A DNA stretch of 50,046 bases from an uncultured Flavobacteriales bacterium (GCA_905478665.1 CAJQJL010000110.1:1-50046), one strand, 5' to 3'. Counted from the stretch's first letter, positions 1 to 8,022 are shown. Made by a program: numbers and translations. Notes: generated from the letters alone by a model not told the origin.

Positions 1-357
1 AAGGAGTCCTTTTCGTGCATCCACAAGAATAATGGATGTCTCCGCTGTAGAAGCTCCAGTCACCATGTTTCGTGTGTATTCAATATGTCCAGGGCTGTCT
101 GCAATGATAAATTTTCGAGTTTCCGTTGAGAAGTAGATATGAGCCACGTCAATCGTGATTCCTTGTTCACGTTCAGCGACAAGCCCATCGGTAATGACAC
201 TTAAATCCAAATCATCCCAACCTTTTTCACGGGTTTTTTTATCTACCAATTCCTCCTGTTCCTTGGTCAAAGCGTTGTTATCATAGAGCAAACGCCCAAT
301 TAAGGTGCTTTTACCATCGTCAACGCTACCTGCTGTACTTATTCTAACAATTTCCAT
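1..357 (-). CDS. cysN: Sulfate adenylyltransferase subunit 1, N-terminal part (cut by window edge)
   Basis: GTPase subunit of ATP sulfurylase, which drives formation of adenosine 5'-phosphosulfate from sulfate and ATP in the cytoplasm. I translated the reverse strand from the ATG at 357-355; the frame is open for 119 codons to the window edge. The P-loop GSVDDGKST lies at residues 10-18, followed by the switch regions EREQGITID and [11 protein letters not shown], which are typical of the CysN branch of EF-Tu-like GTPases. The start is only two bases after the cysD stop codon, so the two subunits of the heterodimer are almost certainly co-translated. The C-terminal part is outside the window, so it cannot be told whether this is plain CysN or a CysN-CysC fusion with APS kinase. 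That matters because the adjacent CysH looks like the PAPS-using type. Confidence 0.96.
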   Translation of the reverse strand, partial: MEIVRISTAGSVDDGKSTLIGRLLYDNNALTKEQEELVDKKTREKGWDDLDLSVITDGLVAEREQGITIDVAHIYFSTETRKFIIADSPGHIEYTRNMVTGASTAETSIILVDARKGLL

Positions 358-359
358 AA

Positions 360-1256
360 CTAAAAATATCCTCCTTTTTTACGATCTTCTAACGCGGATT
401 CACTTCTTTTATCGTCTATTCTAGCTCCTCTCTCTGAATGTTTTGAGATCATATTTTCCTTTAAAACAGCTTCGACCGTATTCGCTTCTGAGATAAATGC
501 CGCGGTACATGTCATGTCTCCAACTGTTCTAAATCGAATTGTTCTTTCGCCAATTTCATCCGATTCAACGAGGTTCAAATGTTCAGAATGTGCAATGTAG
601 ACTCCATCTCTTTTTACCAATCGTCGTTTATGCGCAAAGTAAACAGATGGAAGCTCCAATTCTTCCTGCTTAATGTAGGACCAAATGTCTTCTTCTGTCC
701 AGTTACTAATAGGAAAAGCACGAACATTCTCACCGAAGTGTATGCGACCATTTAACAGTTGAAAAGGTTCAGGTCGCTGACGTTTATAGTCCCATTGGCC
801 AAAATCATCGCGCACAGAGAAAATCCGTTCCTTGGCACGACTCTTTTCTTCGTCACGTCGCGCTCCTCCTAGACAAACGTCGAAGCCAAATTCTTCAATG
901 CTATCAAGTAATGTGACCGTTTGAAGGGCATTTCTGCTTGCGTATTTCCCTGTTTCCTCCTGTACTTTATTTTGGTCAATTGAATCTTGAACATAGCGAA
1001 CAATGAGGTCGACGCCCAGTTCTTTGATTAACTTATCTCGAAACTCAATTGTCTCTGGGAAATTGTGTCCAGTATCTACATGTAAAAAAGGAAAAGGAAT
1101 TTTGGCTGGATAAAATGCTTTTTCGGCGAGGCGTGCCATTACAATGGAATCCTTTCCTCCAGAGAAAAGTAACACGGGCTTTTTGAATTGAGTAGCTACT
1201 TCTCGTAGAATGTAGATGCTTTCATTTTCCAATTCGTATAAATGCTTGTTTTTCAT
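360..1256 (-). CDS. cysD: Sulfate adenylyltransferase subunit 2
   Basis: Catalytic subunit of ATP sulfurylase; with CysN it adenylylates sulfate to APS. The 298-residue length is normal for the family. The PP-loop motif SGGKDS of N-type ATP pyrophosphatases is at residues 32-37, followed by the family signatures [10 protein letters not shown] and [15 protein letters not shown]. The protein ends with the usual KKGGYF tail. It lies 29 bases after cysH and 2 bases before cysN in a leftward operon starting at the DUF2061 gene. The start ATG at 1256 gives the usual CysD N terminus ([12 protein letters not shown]). No anomalies were seen. Confidence 0.97.
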   Translation of the reverse strand: MKNKHLYELENESIYILREVATQFKKPVLLFSGGKDSIVMARLAEKAFYPAKIPFPFLHVDTGHNFPETIEFRDKLIKELGVDLIVRYVQDSIDQNKVQEETGKYASRNALQTVTLLDSIEEFGFDVCLGGARRDEEKSRAKERIFSVRDDFGQWDYKRQRPEPFQLLNGRIHFGENVRAFPISNWTEEDIWSYIKQEELELPSVYFAHKRRLVKRDGVYIAHSEHLNLVESDEIGERTIRFRTVGDMTCTAAFISEANTVEAVLKENMISKHSERGARIDDKRSESALEDRKKGGYF

Positions 1257-1285
1257 TGAATTCTATTTTTTGTTTTCAGTTAGTG

Positions 1286-1915
1286 TTAGGTGTGTAACCC
1301 ACATTCTCTGTTTAACAATACTTTTGTAGGGTCGTAATAGTTGTCCTCTGTTTCTAATCCATTCAGGTCAATGTATTGCTGAATTTCTTCATCTGTCCAA
1401 TAGAAAAAAGGGCAGACTTTGAGCACGCCATCAGCAGATTGACTAAGAATATCTAGGTTTGATCGGAATGCCGTTTGATCCTGTCTTAAATTCGTAAACC
1501 AAACATCTGGTTGGTGTTTCTTCATCGCTCTTGCAAAAGGCTCTAACTTTACTTGTCTTGTAAATTCACTATGCTGGGGCGTATCAACTTCTGGAATACC
1601 CAAGACAGCATCTCTGTGTGCAGCCGTTTTTTGTGGAATAAATAGATCTACATTTAAATTCAACTGTTCAATTGTACGTTCGGCATGTCGATACGTATTT
1701 CTCGTGTTGTATCCAGTGTCACACCAGATAACTGCTATTTTTGGCGCTACCTGAGTTACAGCGTGAAGGATAGCTGCTTCAAAAGGTCGGAAATTAGTCG
1801 TGATTACAGGTGTTTCAGCAATTGATATTGCCCAATCGACAATCTCTTTCGGTGACTTTTCCCGTAAATCAGCATTCAGTTTTTCGAGTACCAATAATTC
1901 GATTTCTTTTTTCAT
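1286..1915 (-). CDS. cysH: Phosphoadenosine (PAPS-type) phosphosulfate reductase
   Basis: Reduces activated sulfate to sulfite using thioredoxin. The PAPS reductase/PP-loop fold is seen in TTNFRPFEAA and WCDTGYNTRNTY, and the catalytic C-terminal motif ECGLH ends the protein. There are only three cysteines (in WCDTG, VCPFF and ECGLH). The paired CC...CxxC ligands of the iron-sulfur APS reductases are absent, so I infer PAPS as substrate, which would need an APS kinase encoded elsewhere or fused to CysN. I chose the ATG at 1915 because it overlaps the TGA of the upstream gene as ATGA; an upstream in-frame ATG at 1927 would add four residues and cannot be excluded. It is followed by cysD after 29 bases. 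Confidence 0.93.
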   Translation of the reverse strand: MKKEIELLVLEKLNADLREKSPKEIVDWAISIAETPVITTNFRPFEAAILHAVTQVAPKIAVIWCDTGYNTRNTYRHAERTIEQLNLNVDLFIPQKTAAHRDAVLGIPEVDTPQHSEFTRQVKLEPFARAMKKHQPDVWFTNLRQDQTAFRSNLDILSQSADGVLKVCPFFYWTDEEIQQYIDLNGLETEDNYYDPTKVLLNRECGLHT

Positions 1916-2172
1916 TGTTTCCCCCATTTAATAGCGTTCCATGTTCGTTCGTGAAAAAAATAAAGTATCATTTTGGTGATCCATTCGATTGATCCAATGG
2001 AAAGTGCAACGTGTAAAGTTCCTGTTATGAACCAAGCAATTAAAATCGTATCAAGTGTTCCGAGGATTCTCCAACTGATTGATTTCACGACGCTGCGAAT
2101 CGGTTTGTCAGACACGCGATCCGTGAGATATCCTTTCTTGTTTTTCGCTGTTTGATCCAATAACATTTCCAT
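1912..2172 (-). CDS. DUF2061 small membrane protein, first gene of the sulfate operon
   Basis: An 86-residue protein with two predicted membrane segments (about ILGTLDTILIAWFITG and the weaker ITKMILYFF). The signature RSVVKSISWRILGTLDT and the end HERTWNAIKWG match the DUF2061 family as I know it. DUF2061 genes are often found beside cysH/cysD/cysN in Bacteroidota and Proteobacteria; the function is unknown, and a role in sulfate or sulfite handling at the membrane is only inferred from context. Its TGA overlaps the cysH ATG. A promoter-like sequence lies at 2216-2245. An alternative start at Met3 (2166) is possible. Confidence 0.85.
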   Translation of the reverse strand: MEMLLDQTAKNKKGYLTDRVSDKPIRSVVKSISWRILGTLDTILIAWFITGTLHVALSIGSIEWITKMILYFFHERTWNAIKWGKQ

Positions 2173-2215
2173 CCAATTTTAAACCTGTAAATCCTATCGG
2201 ACAACTAGGGATGTG

Positions 2216-2245
2216 CAAATGTATAGTTTTTATTCAATTCACAAA
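2216..2245 (-). promoter_or_regulatory. Predicted promoter of the DUF2061-cysHDN operon
   Basis: On the reverse strand a TTTG at 2245-2242 is followed after 18 bases by TACATTTG at 2223-2216, a full match to the Bacteroidota -33/-7 consensus (TTTG, TAnnTTTG). Transcription would start near 2210, leaving a leader of about 40 bases before the ATG at 2172. The region lies between the Rrf2 gene and the operon, so it is the natural place for that regulator to act. Confidence 0.6.
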
Positions 2246-2293
2246 AAAAGGAAGCAAGAAAAATAGAAAAAAGAAAATGAAATTTGGATTGTG

Positions 2294-2701
2294 CTAAGTG
2301 AGGTCTGCCAATGAGTTGTTCTTAAGTACCTTAAGCGTATTGTCGCGTACTTGAATCATTAATTTATTAACGCAGCACTTGTTCTCATCAGGACAATCTT
2401 CGCACTTTTCGTAGAAGTTCAAACTAACACATGGAAGCATGGCGATGGGACCCTCCAACGCACGAATGATATCAGTCATTGGAATATCTTTGGCATCTTT
2501 TAACAAGTAATAGCCACCACCTTTTCCTTTTTTTGAACCAAGGATACTAGATTTACGCAAAGTCAAAAGAATGCTTTCAAGAAATTTATGCGATATATTT
2601 TCGCTTTGTGCTATTGTCGCAATTTGTACTGGATCATTACTCTCTTGTCGAGCGATGTAGGCCAGTGCCTTCAAACCGTATTTAGTTTTCTTAGAGAGCA
2701 T
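2294..2701 (-). CDS. Rrf2-family transcriptional regulator, cysteine-rich
   Basis: A 135-residue winged-helix regulator of the Rrf2 family (relatives: IscR, NsrR, CymR). The N terminus MLSKKTKYGLKAL, the recognition-helix region ENISHKFLESILLTL and the wing GSKKGKGGGYYL are typical. Cysteines at about 91, 100, 103, 109 and 110 lie where IscR/NsrR bind an iron-sulfur cluster, so cluster or thiol sensing is plausible. It lies 121 bases upstream of the sulfate assimilation operon on the same strand; by analogy with CymR-type regulators I infer that it controls sulfur assimilation, but this is not shown. The start ATG follows a TATATTCG box by only three bases. Direct repeats and a palindrome lie upstream. 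Confidence 0.9.
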   Translation of the reverse strand: MLSKKTKYGLKALAYIARQESNDPVQIATIAQSENISHKFLESILLTLRKSSILGSKKGKGGGYYLLKDAKDIPMTDIIRALEGPIAMLPCVSLNFYEKCEDCPDENKCCVNKLMIQVRDNTLKVLKNNSLADLT

Positions 2702-2704
2702 ACA

Positions 2705-2712
2705 CGAATATA
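2705..2712 (-). promoter_or_regulatory. Possible -7 box of the Rrf2 gene, directly at its start codon
   Basis: TATATTCG on the reverse strand differs from TAnnTTTG by one base and ends three bases before the ATG at 2701. If used, the transcript would have essentially no leader. No well-spaced TTG is visible upstream, so this is weak. Confidence 0.35.
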
Positions 2713-2738
2713 AGAAATGAGGACAGAGTCTTCCACTA

Positions 2739-2787
2739 ATTCAATGCAAATTCACTCGGGAAAAGCGTGCAATATGTATTCAATGCA
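2739..2787. repeat. Pair of direct repeats upstream of the Rrf2 gene
   Basis: ATTCAATGCA occurs exactly at 2739-2748 and again at 2778-2787, 39 bases apart, which is 38 and 77 bases upstream of the Rrf2 start codon. Repeated sites in this position may be operators for autoregulation, but this is inference from position only. Confidence 0.5.
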
Positions 2788-2814
2788 GAAAGCCTAGCGG
2801 TGAAGATCCTTAGC

Positions 2815-2828
2815 TTATCAATTGATAA
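2815..2828. promoter_or_regulatory. 14-base perfect palindrome in the TonB receptor - Rrf2 gap
   Basis: TTATCAATTGATAA is its own reverse complement. It lies 70 bases after the TonB receptor stop codon and 113 bases before the Rrf2 start. It lacks a following T tract, so it is more like a protein-binding site than a terminator. The rest of the 2702-2898 gap shows nothing else I can support. Confidence 0.35.
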
Positions 2829-2898
2829 TCAGATGTTTTGCTTGGGGCATGCTGTAAATCGTACCGAGCAGTAAAAGGCTATGCCGACTTATCTGAGT

Positions 2899-5259
2899 TT
2901 AAAACTTATAACTCAATCCTAAACTTGGAAGGATTGGGAATTGATAAATTTTCTCATTTGTAATTCGGTTCACATAGAATATGTTCTTTCTATTGTAAAC
3001 ATTCGTTACACTGGCAATTGCTTCGATAACAGACTCATTCTTAAATTTGAACTGCTTCTTTACCGTAAGGTCCAATCGGTGGTAGTACGGTAAACGCTCG
3101 CTATTGAATTCTCCAAGAATCGTTGATACATCGTTTTGATTTGATGTTGTTGGATCAGTTGTTACACTTCCGTTGAAGTCTTCTAACTCGTAGAATCCTG
3201 CAGTAGGTGTGAAAGGTAATCCAGATCCAAGATTCCAACGGATACTAACTTCCAGGCCTTTCTTCTTTCCGAAAAGGTAAGTACCTACAAGGTTGATGTT
3301 GTGACGACGGTCGAAAACTGGGAAGTACAATGTGTCTCCATCCCAACGGTGAGAGTATCCATAAGAATATACTCCCCATAGAAATAAACGGTTACCTGAG
3401 TACTTAAGAAGTACATCTGCTCCATAAGACTCACCGTTCTCTAAAATGAAATCCTTCTTGTATACATCATCAATTTGTGAGAATTCGTCAGTATCTGGAT
3501 ACAACTTATTCTGGTTGATGTTACTCAATTGAGAGAAGTACTTATAGTATCCTTCTACGTTAATTGAAAATTCTTTTGAGAGATCAACTTCAAATCCAGC
3601 AATTGCGTGCCATGCGATTTGCAGACCGTTTTCAGGGCTTCGCTCATTCTGAAACATTGTTACGAATGTCTCTTGAACGTTTGTTGGAGCTGAAAGCAAT
3701 CCATTAAACAAGTTGACAACGTCCTTATCAGATGATGCAGAAGTAAAGTTTTGAGAGAATCGTCCACCAGAAGCTTTAATTCTTAACCACTCATTCGCAT
3801 TGAACTGAATACGTAAACGTGGTTCAGGAGAAATTTCTCCCAATGATGCGTATACCTGAGTTCTGAAACTTGGCTGAACAACCCAACGCGTAGAAAGGAA
3901 TTTATAGCTTAAGTAAACGCCAATTTCCGTTGTAAAGTTATTCGCTTCAATTTTACGTTTTGCTTCATTGAATGTCTCAAACTTTGTGTTGAAGCCACCT
4001 AGATTGATTCCAAAAGTCAATTCACTTTCATTCTTTAAGAAGTAGGTAAAGTCGAACCCTAAATCAAATCCTCCAATCGAACTAAATCTTGAAAGTGTAT
4101 CAGTTTCACTAATTGTCTCATCAAATTGAGTAGAGTAGGAGCTACCATTTACGTGACCACGCACGAAAATTGGAGAACTAGAAGGTACTAGCAAGAAGTT
4201 TATTCCACCACCACTCTGAGTCCAGTTAATATCTGCAATGTCATAATTTACAGCATCACGGTTATGGAATCCGAATCCGCTAAACTTAGAACCTGTATTT
4301 CCTTTGAATGTAATTTTACCATATACATCTGTAAAGCTAAAAGGCATTCCATCGCCATCGTTAATTCGAGGATAAAGAGACTTTGAAGTATAATTCAATA
4401 AACTGTGCTTCGCTGAGAAAATATAAGATCCAGAGCTTAATTTTTGTTCACCCGTTTTTTCGTCTGTTTTAGGTTTTGAAAATGGACCCTCAAGTACGAG
4501 TTTCCCCATAAATGGTGAAGCCGATACCTTTCCTCCAAATTTCTTTCTATTTCCATCACGGTAAGTAATGTCCATGATTGAAGAGATTCTTCCTCCGTAC
4601 TCCGCGTCAAATCCTCCAGTGTAAATACTTGTGCTCTGTACAAGCTCCGTTTCAAATATTGAGAAGAAACCAATAGAGTGGAATGGACTGTAAATCGTCA
4701 TTCCGTCCAATAAAATTTTGTTTTGAATTGGCGTACCACCACGGACATAAAGCTGTCCACCTTGGTCACCAGTCGTAATTACACCTGGTGTAATACTAAT
4801 TGCTCCAATGATATCATTTTCAGCTCCCATACTAGGAACACGCTCCAATGCTTTCTTGTCAAGTGTGATTTCGGAAATAATGATGCGCTTCGTTTTTGCA
4901 CTCGCGCTTGCATTCATTTCTTCCATATCTTGAACGTCTTGTCTCTTCTTAAGATTAAAATCCTTGTCTAGAATACCTTTAGCCTCATTGACCGTAACAG
5001 ACTCTGTTTGAACAATAAATCCTGAACTCTCAACTTTTAGGATGTAACTTCCCTTTTCCAATTTTGAAATGGAATAGAACCCATTTACTTTGGTAATTGC
5101 TCCGCCAACAACAGAACTGTCTAAACCAAGTAACTTGACTTTTTCAAAAGACATTGGTTCACCTTCAGTATTGTAAATAAACCCACGAATAGTAAAATCC
5201 TGAGAGAAACTAACACTGCTAAGTAGGCAGAAGAAAATGAAAATGGAGAATGATTTCAT
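2899..5259 (-). CDS. TonB-dependent outer-membrane receptor with carboxypeptidase-regulatory N-domain
   Basis: A 786-residue outer-membrane receptor. Order: signal peptide (MKSFSIFIFFCLLSSVSFSQ), a carboxypeptidase-D-regulatory-like beta domain (about residues 20-105, starting DFTIRGFIYNTEGEPM), a plug domain (about 135-235, containing GGQLYVRGGTPIQNKILLDG), then a 22-strand-type barrel ending in Phe (LPSLGLSYKF). The ATG at 5259 gives the signal peptide; an in-frame upstream start at 5292 would add eleven residues and spoil it. The substrate is unknown. There is no SusD partner beside it, which argues against a classical polysaccharide locus; iron, cobalamin or peptide are options. It stands alone between mazG and the Rrf2 gene, all leftward. 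Confidence 0.9.
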   Translation of the reverse strand: MKSFSIFIFFCLLSSVSFSQDFTIRGFIYNTEGEPMSFEKVKLLGLDSSVVGGAITKVNGFYSISKLEKGSYILKVESSGFIVQTESVTVNEAKGILDKDFNLKKRQDVQDMEEMNASASAKTKRIIISEITLDKKALERVPSMGAENDIIGAISITPGVITTGDQGGQLYVRGGTPIQNKILLDGMTIYSPFHSIGFFSIFETELVQSTSIYTGGFDAEYGGRISSIMDITYRDGNRKKFGGKVSASPFMGKLVLEGPFSKPKTDEKTGEQKLSSGSYIFSAKHSLLNYTSKSLYPRINDGDGMPFSFTDVYGKITFKGNTGSKFSGFGFHNRDAVNYDIADINWTQSGGGINFLLVPSSSPIFVRGHVNGSSYSTQFDETISETDTLSRFSSIGGFDLGFDFTYFLKNESELTFGINLGGFNTKFETFNEAKRKIEANNFTTEIGVYLSYKFLSTRWVVQPSFRTQVYASLGEISPEPRLRIQFNANEWLRIKASGGRFSQNFTSASSDKDVVNLFNGLLSAPTNVQETFVTMFQNERSPENGLQIAWHAIAGFEVDLSKEFSINVEGYYKYFSQLSNINQNKLYPDTDEFSQIDDVYKKDFILENGESYGADVLLKYSGNRLFLWGVYSYGYSHRWDGDTLYFPVFDRRHNINLVGTYLFGKKKGLEVSIRWNLGSGLPFTPTAGFYELEDFNGSVTTDPTTSNQNDVSTILGEFNSERLPYYHRLDLTVKKQFKFKNESVIEAIASVTNVYNRKNIFYVNRITNEKIYQFPILPSLGLSYKF

Positions 5260-5281
5260 AAGTATAATACTAGTTAAGGCC

Positions 5282-5289
5282 CGAAGATA
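5282..5289 (-). promoter_or_regulatory. Possible -7 box of the TonB receptor gene
   Basis: TATCTTCG on the reverse strand, one base off TAnnTTTG, 22 bases before the ATG at 5259. The same TTCG variant recurs ahead of several other genes in the window. No clear -33 TTG is seen. Confidence 0.35.
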
Positions 5290-5353
5290 CAATATTCACC
5301 TTAAATAGGTTTAAATATTAAATCGAAAATTTTAAATGGTAGAAATTATTGAT

Positions 5354-6139
5354 TTAACTGTTTTCACTGCGTTCTAGTATCTTCGCCTTATCCCAATAAA
5401 TGTCCATGGTTTGAAGTTCTGCTTCCTCGATGTTTAGATTGTCTAATTTCATCAGTTTTTCCATGCGTGTGAAACGAGAAATGAACTTGCTATTTGTTCT
5501 AGATAAAGCGTCTTCAGGGTTGATTTTTATAAATCGCGCATAATTGATCAAGGAGAACAAAACATCGCCGAATTCATCCTCAATTCTATCTGTCGATGCT
5601 CCAGACTCAACTTCTTCGGCAAGTTCAGCCATTTCCTCCTTTACCTTAGCCCATACATCTTGACGTTTCTCCCATTCAAACCCAATTCCTTTTACTTTTT
5701 CTTGAATTCGGTAGGCTTTCACCAATGCAGGGAGTGATTTGGGGACACCTTCTAGAACTGATTCTTTCCCCTCCTTTAACTTGAGTTTTTCCCAGTTCGA
5801 TTTAACTTCTTCCTCCGTTTCTACTTCAACATCGCTGTAAATGTGTGGATGACGGTGAACAAGTTTGTCGCAGATCGCATTCAAAACACTTGTTACGTCA
5901 AAATCGCCTTGTTCCTGACCGATTTTACAATAGAAAACCATGTGCAGGAACAAATCACCGATTTCACCTTTGAGTTCGGGCATGTTTTTATCCGTAATGG
6001 CATCTGCGAGTTCGTATGTCTCTTCTATCGTGAGGTGACGCAGGGAGTCAAGGGTCTGCTTTTTGTCCCATGGACATTTTTCCCTCAAATCGTCCATGAT
6101 ATCCAGAAGCCGTTGAAAAGCTACAAGTCGTGCGTCCAT
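5354..6139 (-). CDS. mazG: Nucleoside triphosphate pyrophosphohydrolase MazG
   Basis: House-cleaning hydrolase that converts (d)NTPs to monophosphates and pyrophosphate. The 261-residue length and two tandem MazG domains fit the long bacterial form. Domain 1 shows CPWDKKQTLDSLRHLTIEETYEL followed by GEIGDLFLH (metal-binding EExxE and ExxD). Domain 2 shows KEEMAELAEE and IEDEFGDVLFSLINYAR. The start ATG at 6139 gives the usual short N terminus. It is divergent from the PagL-like gene, with 59 bases between the two start codons, and is followed by the TonB receptor after a 94-base gap, so probably monocistronic. Confidence 0.95.
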   Translation of the reverse strand: MDARLVAFQRLLDIMDDLREKCPWDKKQTLDSLRHLTIEETYELADAITDKNMPELKGEIGDLFLHMVFYCKIGQEQGDFDVTSVLNAICDKLVHRHPHIYSDVEVETEEEVKSNWEKLKLKEGKESVLEGVPKSLPALVKAYRIQEKVKGIGFEWEKRQDVWAKVKEEMAELAEEVESGASTDRIEDEFGDVLFSLINYARFIKINPEDALSRTNSKFISRFTRMEKLMKLDNLNIEEAELQTMDIYWDKAKILERSENS

Positions 6140-6149
6140 TTTTTTATTT

Positions 6150-6157
6150 CAAAAGTA
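6150..6157 (-). promoter_or_regulatory. -7 box of mazG
   Basis: TACTTTTG on the reverse strand is a full TAnnTTTG match, ending ten bases before the mazG ATG. It is back to back with the divergent box at 6187-6194, so both promoters are packed into the 59 bases between start codons. Confidence 0.45.
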
Positions 6158-6186
6158 ATATTAATCCTTCTTTTTGGTCGTTTTAT

Positions 6187-6194
6187 TACATTTG
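6187..6194 (+). promoter_or_regulatory. -7 box of the PagL-like gene, adjoining a GTG start
   Basis: TACATTTG is a full TAnnTTTG match ending four bases before the GTG at 6199. With initiation a few bases after the box, the mRNA would begin at or next to the start codon. Confidence 0.5.
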
Positions 6195-6198
6195 CCTT

Positions 6199-7266
6199 GT
6201 GAGAACCTGCTGCATAGTTGTGATTTTGTTTCTGAGCCATTTGTCATTTGGACAAAAATCAGAAGATACTTGGATAGAAGCACGTGCAAAAATTGGATTT
6301 TTAGCTGCGCATAGAAGTATTATGGGGCACTTGCCTAGAGAGCATGCTTATGCCTTAGAAGTGAGCTATCTTTTACAGACGAAAGGACGGAAATTATGGC
6401 ACAGCGAATACAAATACCCAGTATACGGAGTAACGGCATTTATTGGAACTGTTGGGAATCAAGAATTATTAGGAAATTATTTTGGAGCCTATGGTTTTGT
6501 GAACTTTCCATTTGTAAAGCGTAAGCACTACGCATTCACAGGAAAACTGGGTTGCGGATTAGGATACGGTACCAAGTACTACGATCCAGAATCAAATGTG
6601 TTAGGAATGGCAGTGAGTACTCCTGTGAATGCATTAATAAGTATGGCAATTGAAAACAGATTCACATTTAAGAATCATTCAATTACTGCATCCATTGATA
6701 TGACGCATTTTTCCAATGGAGCAACCAAGGTGCCTAATTTGGGATTGAACCTTCCGTATGTAAGCGTTGGGTATGGACACCGAATACACGAAGCAAGAGA
6801 TACCAGTTTTTCAGTCGAAACATTCGAAAAATCATGGAACTTTGGTGCAATGGCCATTCTCTCTGTGAAAGAAGTTTTCCCGACTGGAGGGAATAAATAT
6901 CCAGTTTTTGGATTGAACTTGGTGGCACGCCGATTTTTTCGACCCAAGACGGGTATGGAGGTTTCATTTGATGTGATTTCTAAACAAGCAATCTTCAATT
7001 ATCATCCAGATGTGCCTAAAACGCAAGCTGAAATAATACAGCTAGGAGCATTCGTTGGTTATTTACTTCCTTTTCATCGTTTCCACTTGGCAATAGGAAT
7101 GGGCATATATGTGCGCGATAAATTTAAGCCAGAAGATTTTCTGTACCATCGATTAGGAATGCGCTATGTATTTGATAATGGATTGAATCTTAATTTGGGT
7201 TTGAAGTCGCATTGGGCGCGTGCAGATTATGTAGAATACGGAATTGGTTATACCTTTAAGAAGTGA
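6199..7266 (+). CDS. PagL-like lipid A deacylase / acyloxyacyl hydrolase family outer-membrane protein
   Basis: Predicted 355-residue outer-membrane barrel of the PagL-like acyloxyacyl hydrolase family found in Bacteroidota. The catalytic His-x-Ser-Asn motif of PagL is visible as THFSNGATKVPNLGLN (His170 and Ser172 from this start). By family it would remove an ester-linked acyl chain from lipid A; the exact position is unknown. I chose the GTG at 6199 because it gives a good signal peptide (MRTCCIVVILFLSHLSFGQ) and sits after a -7 box; the frame also opens upstream at a GTG at 6130, but that would lie inside mazG and give a poor signal peptide. The barrel continues for about 160 residues past the motif. 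Its TGA overlaps the GTG of the next gene (GTGA), so the two are coupled. Confidence 0.78.
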   Translation: MRTCCIVVILFLSHLSFGQKSEDTWIEARAKIGFLAAHRSIMGHLPREHAYALEVSYLLQTKGRKLWHSEYKYPVYGVTAFIGTVGNQELLGNYFGAYGFVNFPFVKRKHYAFTGKLGCGLGYGTKYYDPESNVLGMAVSTPVNALISMAIENRFTFKNHSITASIDMTHFSNGATKVPNLGLNLPYVSVGYGHRIHEARDTSFSVETFEKSWNFGAMAILSVKEVFPTGGNKYPVFGLNLVARRFFRPKTGMEVSFDVISKQAIFNYHPDVPKTQAEIIQLGAFVGYLLPFHRFHLAIGMGIYVRDKFKPEDFLYHRLGMRYVFDNGLNLNLGLKSHWARADYVEYGIGYTFKK

Positions 7267-7997
7267 AATACGTAATCCCTATATTAATAATAGTATTGCT
7301 AGGTTGCAAGAAGTCGGAAGATCAATCGTGCTTTAAATCGGTTGGTGGGTTAACAACGAAGGAAATTGAATTAGAAAGCTTTAACAAGCTATACATGGGA
7401 CCACACCTTAAGTATGTGTTAGTTCAGGACACAGTGAATAAGGTGATTCTTCATGGAGGGAAAAACCTGCTTAATTTTATTGAAACAAGCATAGAAGGGA
7501 ATCAATTAAGTGTCCGAAACAATAACAAATGCAATTTTTTAAGAGATTACGATAAAATAGTCACCGTTGAAATTCACTTGAAAAAAATCATTAATATTTT
7601 ATTTGAAGGGACGCACGAAGTTTTATGCCCCAAGACTATCAATTCAGATTATATGACTCTTGTCATTCGCGATGGGGCAGGGGAGTTGAACCTTGATATA
7701 AATGCTTATGAACTTTGGACAACTGTTACTTATGGATGGGGAAATTTTAATATCATAGGAGATGTTAATTATCTGAATCTCAATATTCGAAGCAATGGTT
7801 TTGGTAATGTTTACAATTTGAATGTGAATGATTCATTACATGTCATTTCAAATACGACAGAGGTATTAAAAGTCAATGCCAATGGTTGCCAGTTTAAGCC
7901 ACAAACCTTTTCCGCAGGAGATATTTGGTACATCGGATCACCGACATCAATCGGTTTTAATGCATATGGAACAGGACAACTGATCAATAAAAATTAG
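7263..7997 (+). CDS. Lipoprotein with head-GIN-like (DUF2807-like) beta domain
   Basis: A 244-residue lipoprotein: the N terminus MKYVIPILIIVLLGCKK has a lipobox (LLGC) with Cys15. The rest is beta-rich with short repeating strand patterns (FNKLYMGPHLKYVLVQD, LNLDINAYELWTTVTYGWGNFNIIGDVNYLNLNIRSNGFG) resembling the 'putative auto-transporter adhesin head GIN' family. That family is common in Bacteroidota, with no firm function. The start is a GTG overlapping the previous stop codon, implying translational coupling to the PagL-like protein, so a shared envelope role is likely. The family assignment is moderate. Confidence 0.75.
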   Translation: MKYVIPILIIVLLGCKKSEDQSCFKSVGGLTTKEIELESFNKLYMGPHLKYVLVQDTVNKVILHGGKNLLNFIETSIEGNQLSVRNNNKCNFLRDYDKIVTVEIHLKKIINILFEGTHEVLCPKTINSDYMTLVIRDGAGELNLDINAYELWTTVTYGWGNFNIIGDVNYLNLNIRSNGFGNVYNLNVNDSLHVISNTTEVLKVNANGCQFKPQTFSAGDIWYIGSPTSIGFNAYGTGQLINKN

Positions 7998-8005
7998 TAA
8001 TTTTG
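7998..8005 (+). promoter_or_regulatory. -7 box of the small four-cysteine membrane protein gene
   Basis: TAATTTTG, a full TAnnTTTG match starting right after the preceding stop codon and ending 17 bases before the ATG at 8023. No TTG is seen at the expected upstream distance. Confidence 0.4.
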
Positions 8006-8022
8006 CAGGAAAGAACTAGACT

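Noticed and set aside
4437-4971. Open frames of about 80 codons on both strands inside the TonB receptor gene
   Set aside because: They lie wholly within a well-supported gene in other frames and show no independent features.
6130-6198. Upstream in-frame extension of the PagL-like gene starting with GTG at 6130
   Set aside because: It would run into the mazG coding region on the other strand and cover both promoter boxes; the resulting N terminus is not a signal peptide, while the GTG at 6199 gives a good one.
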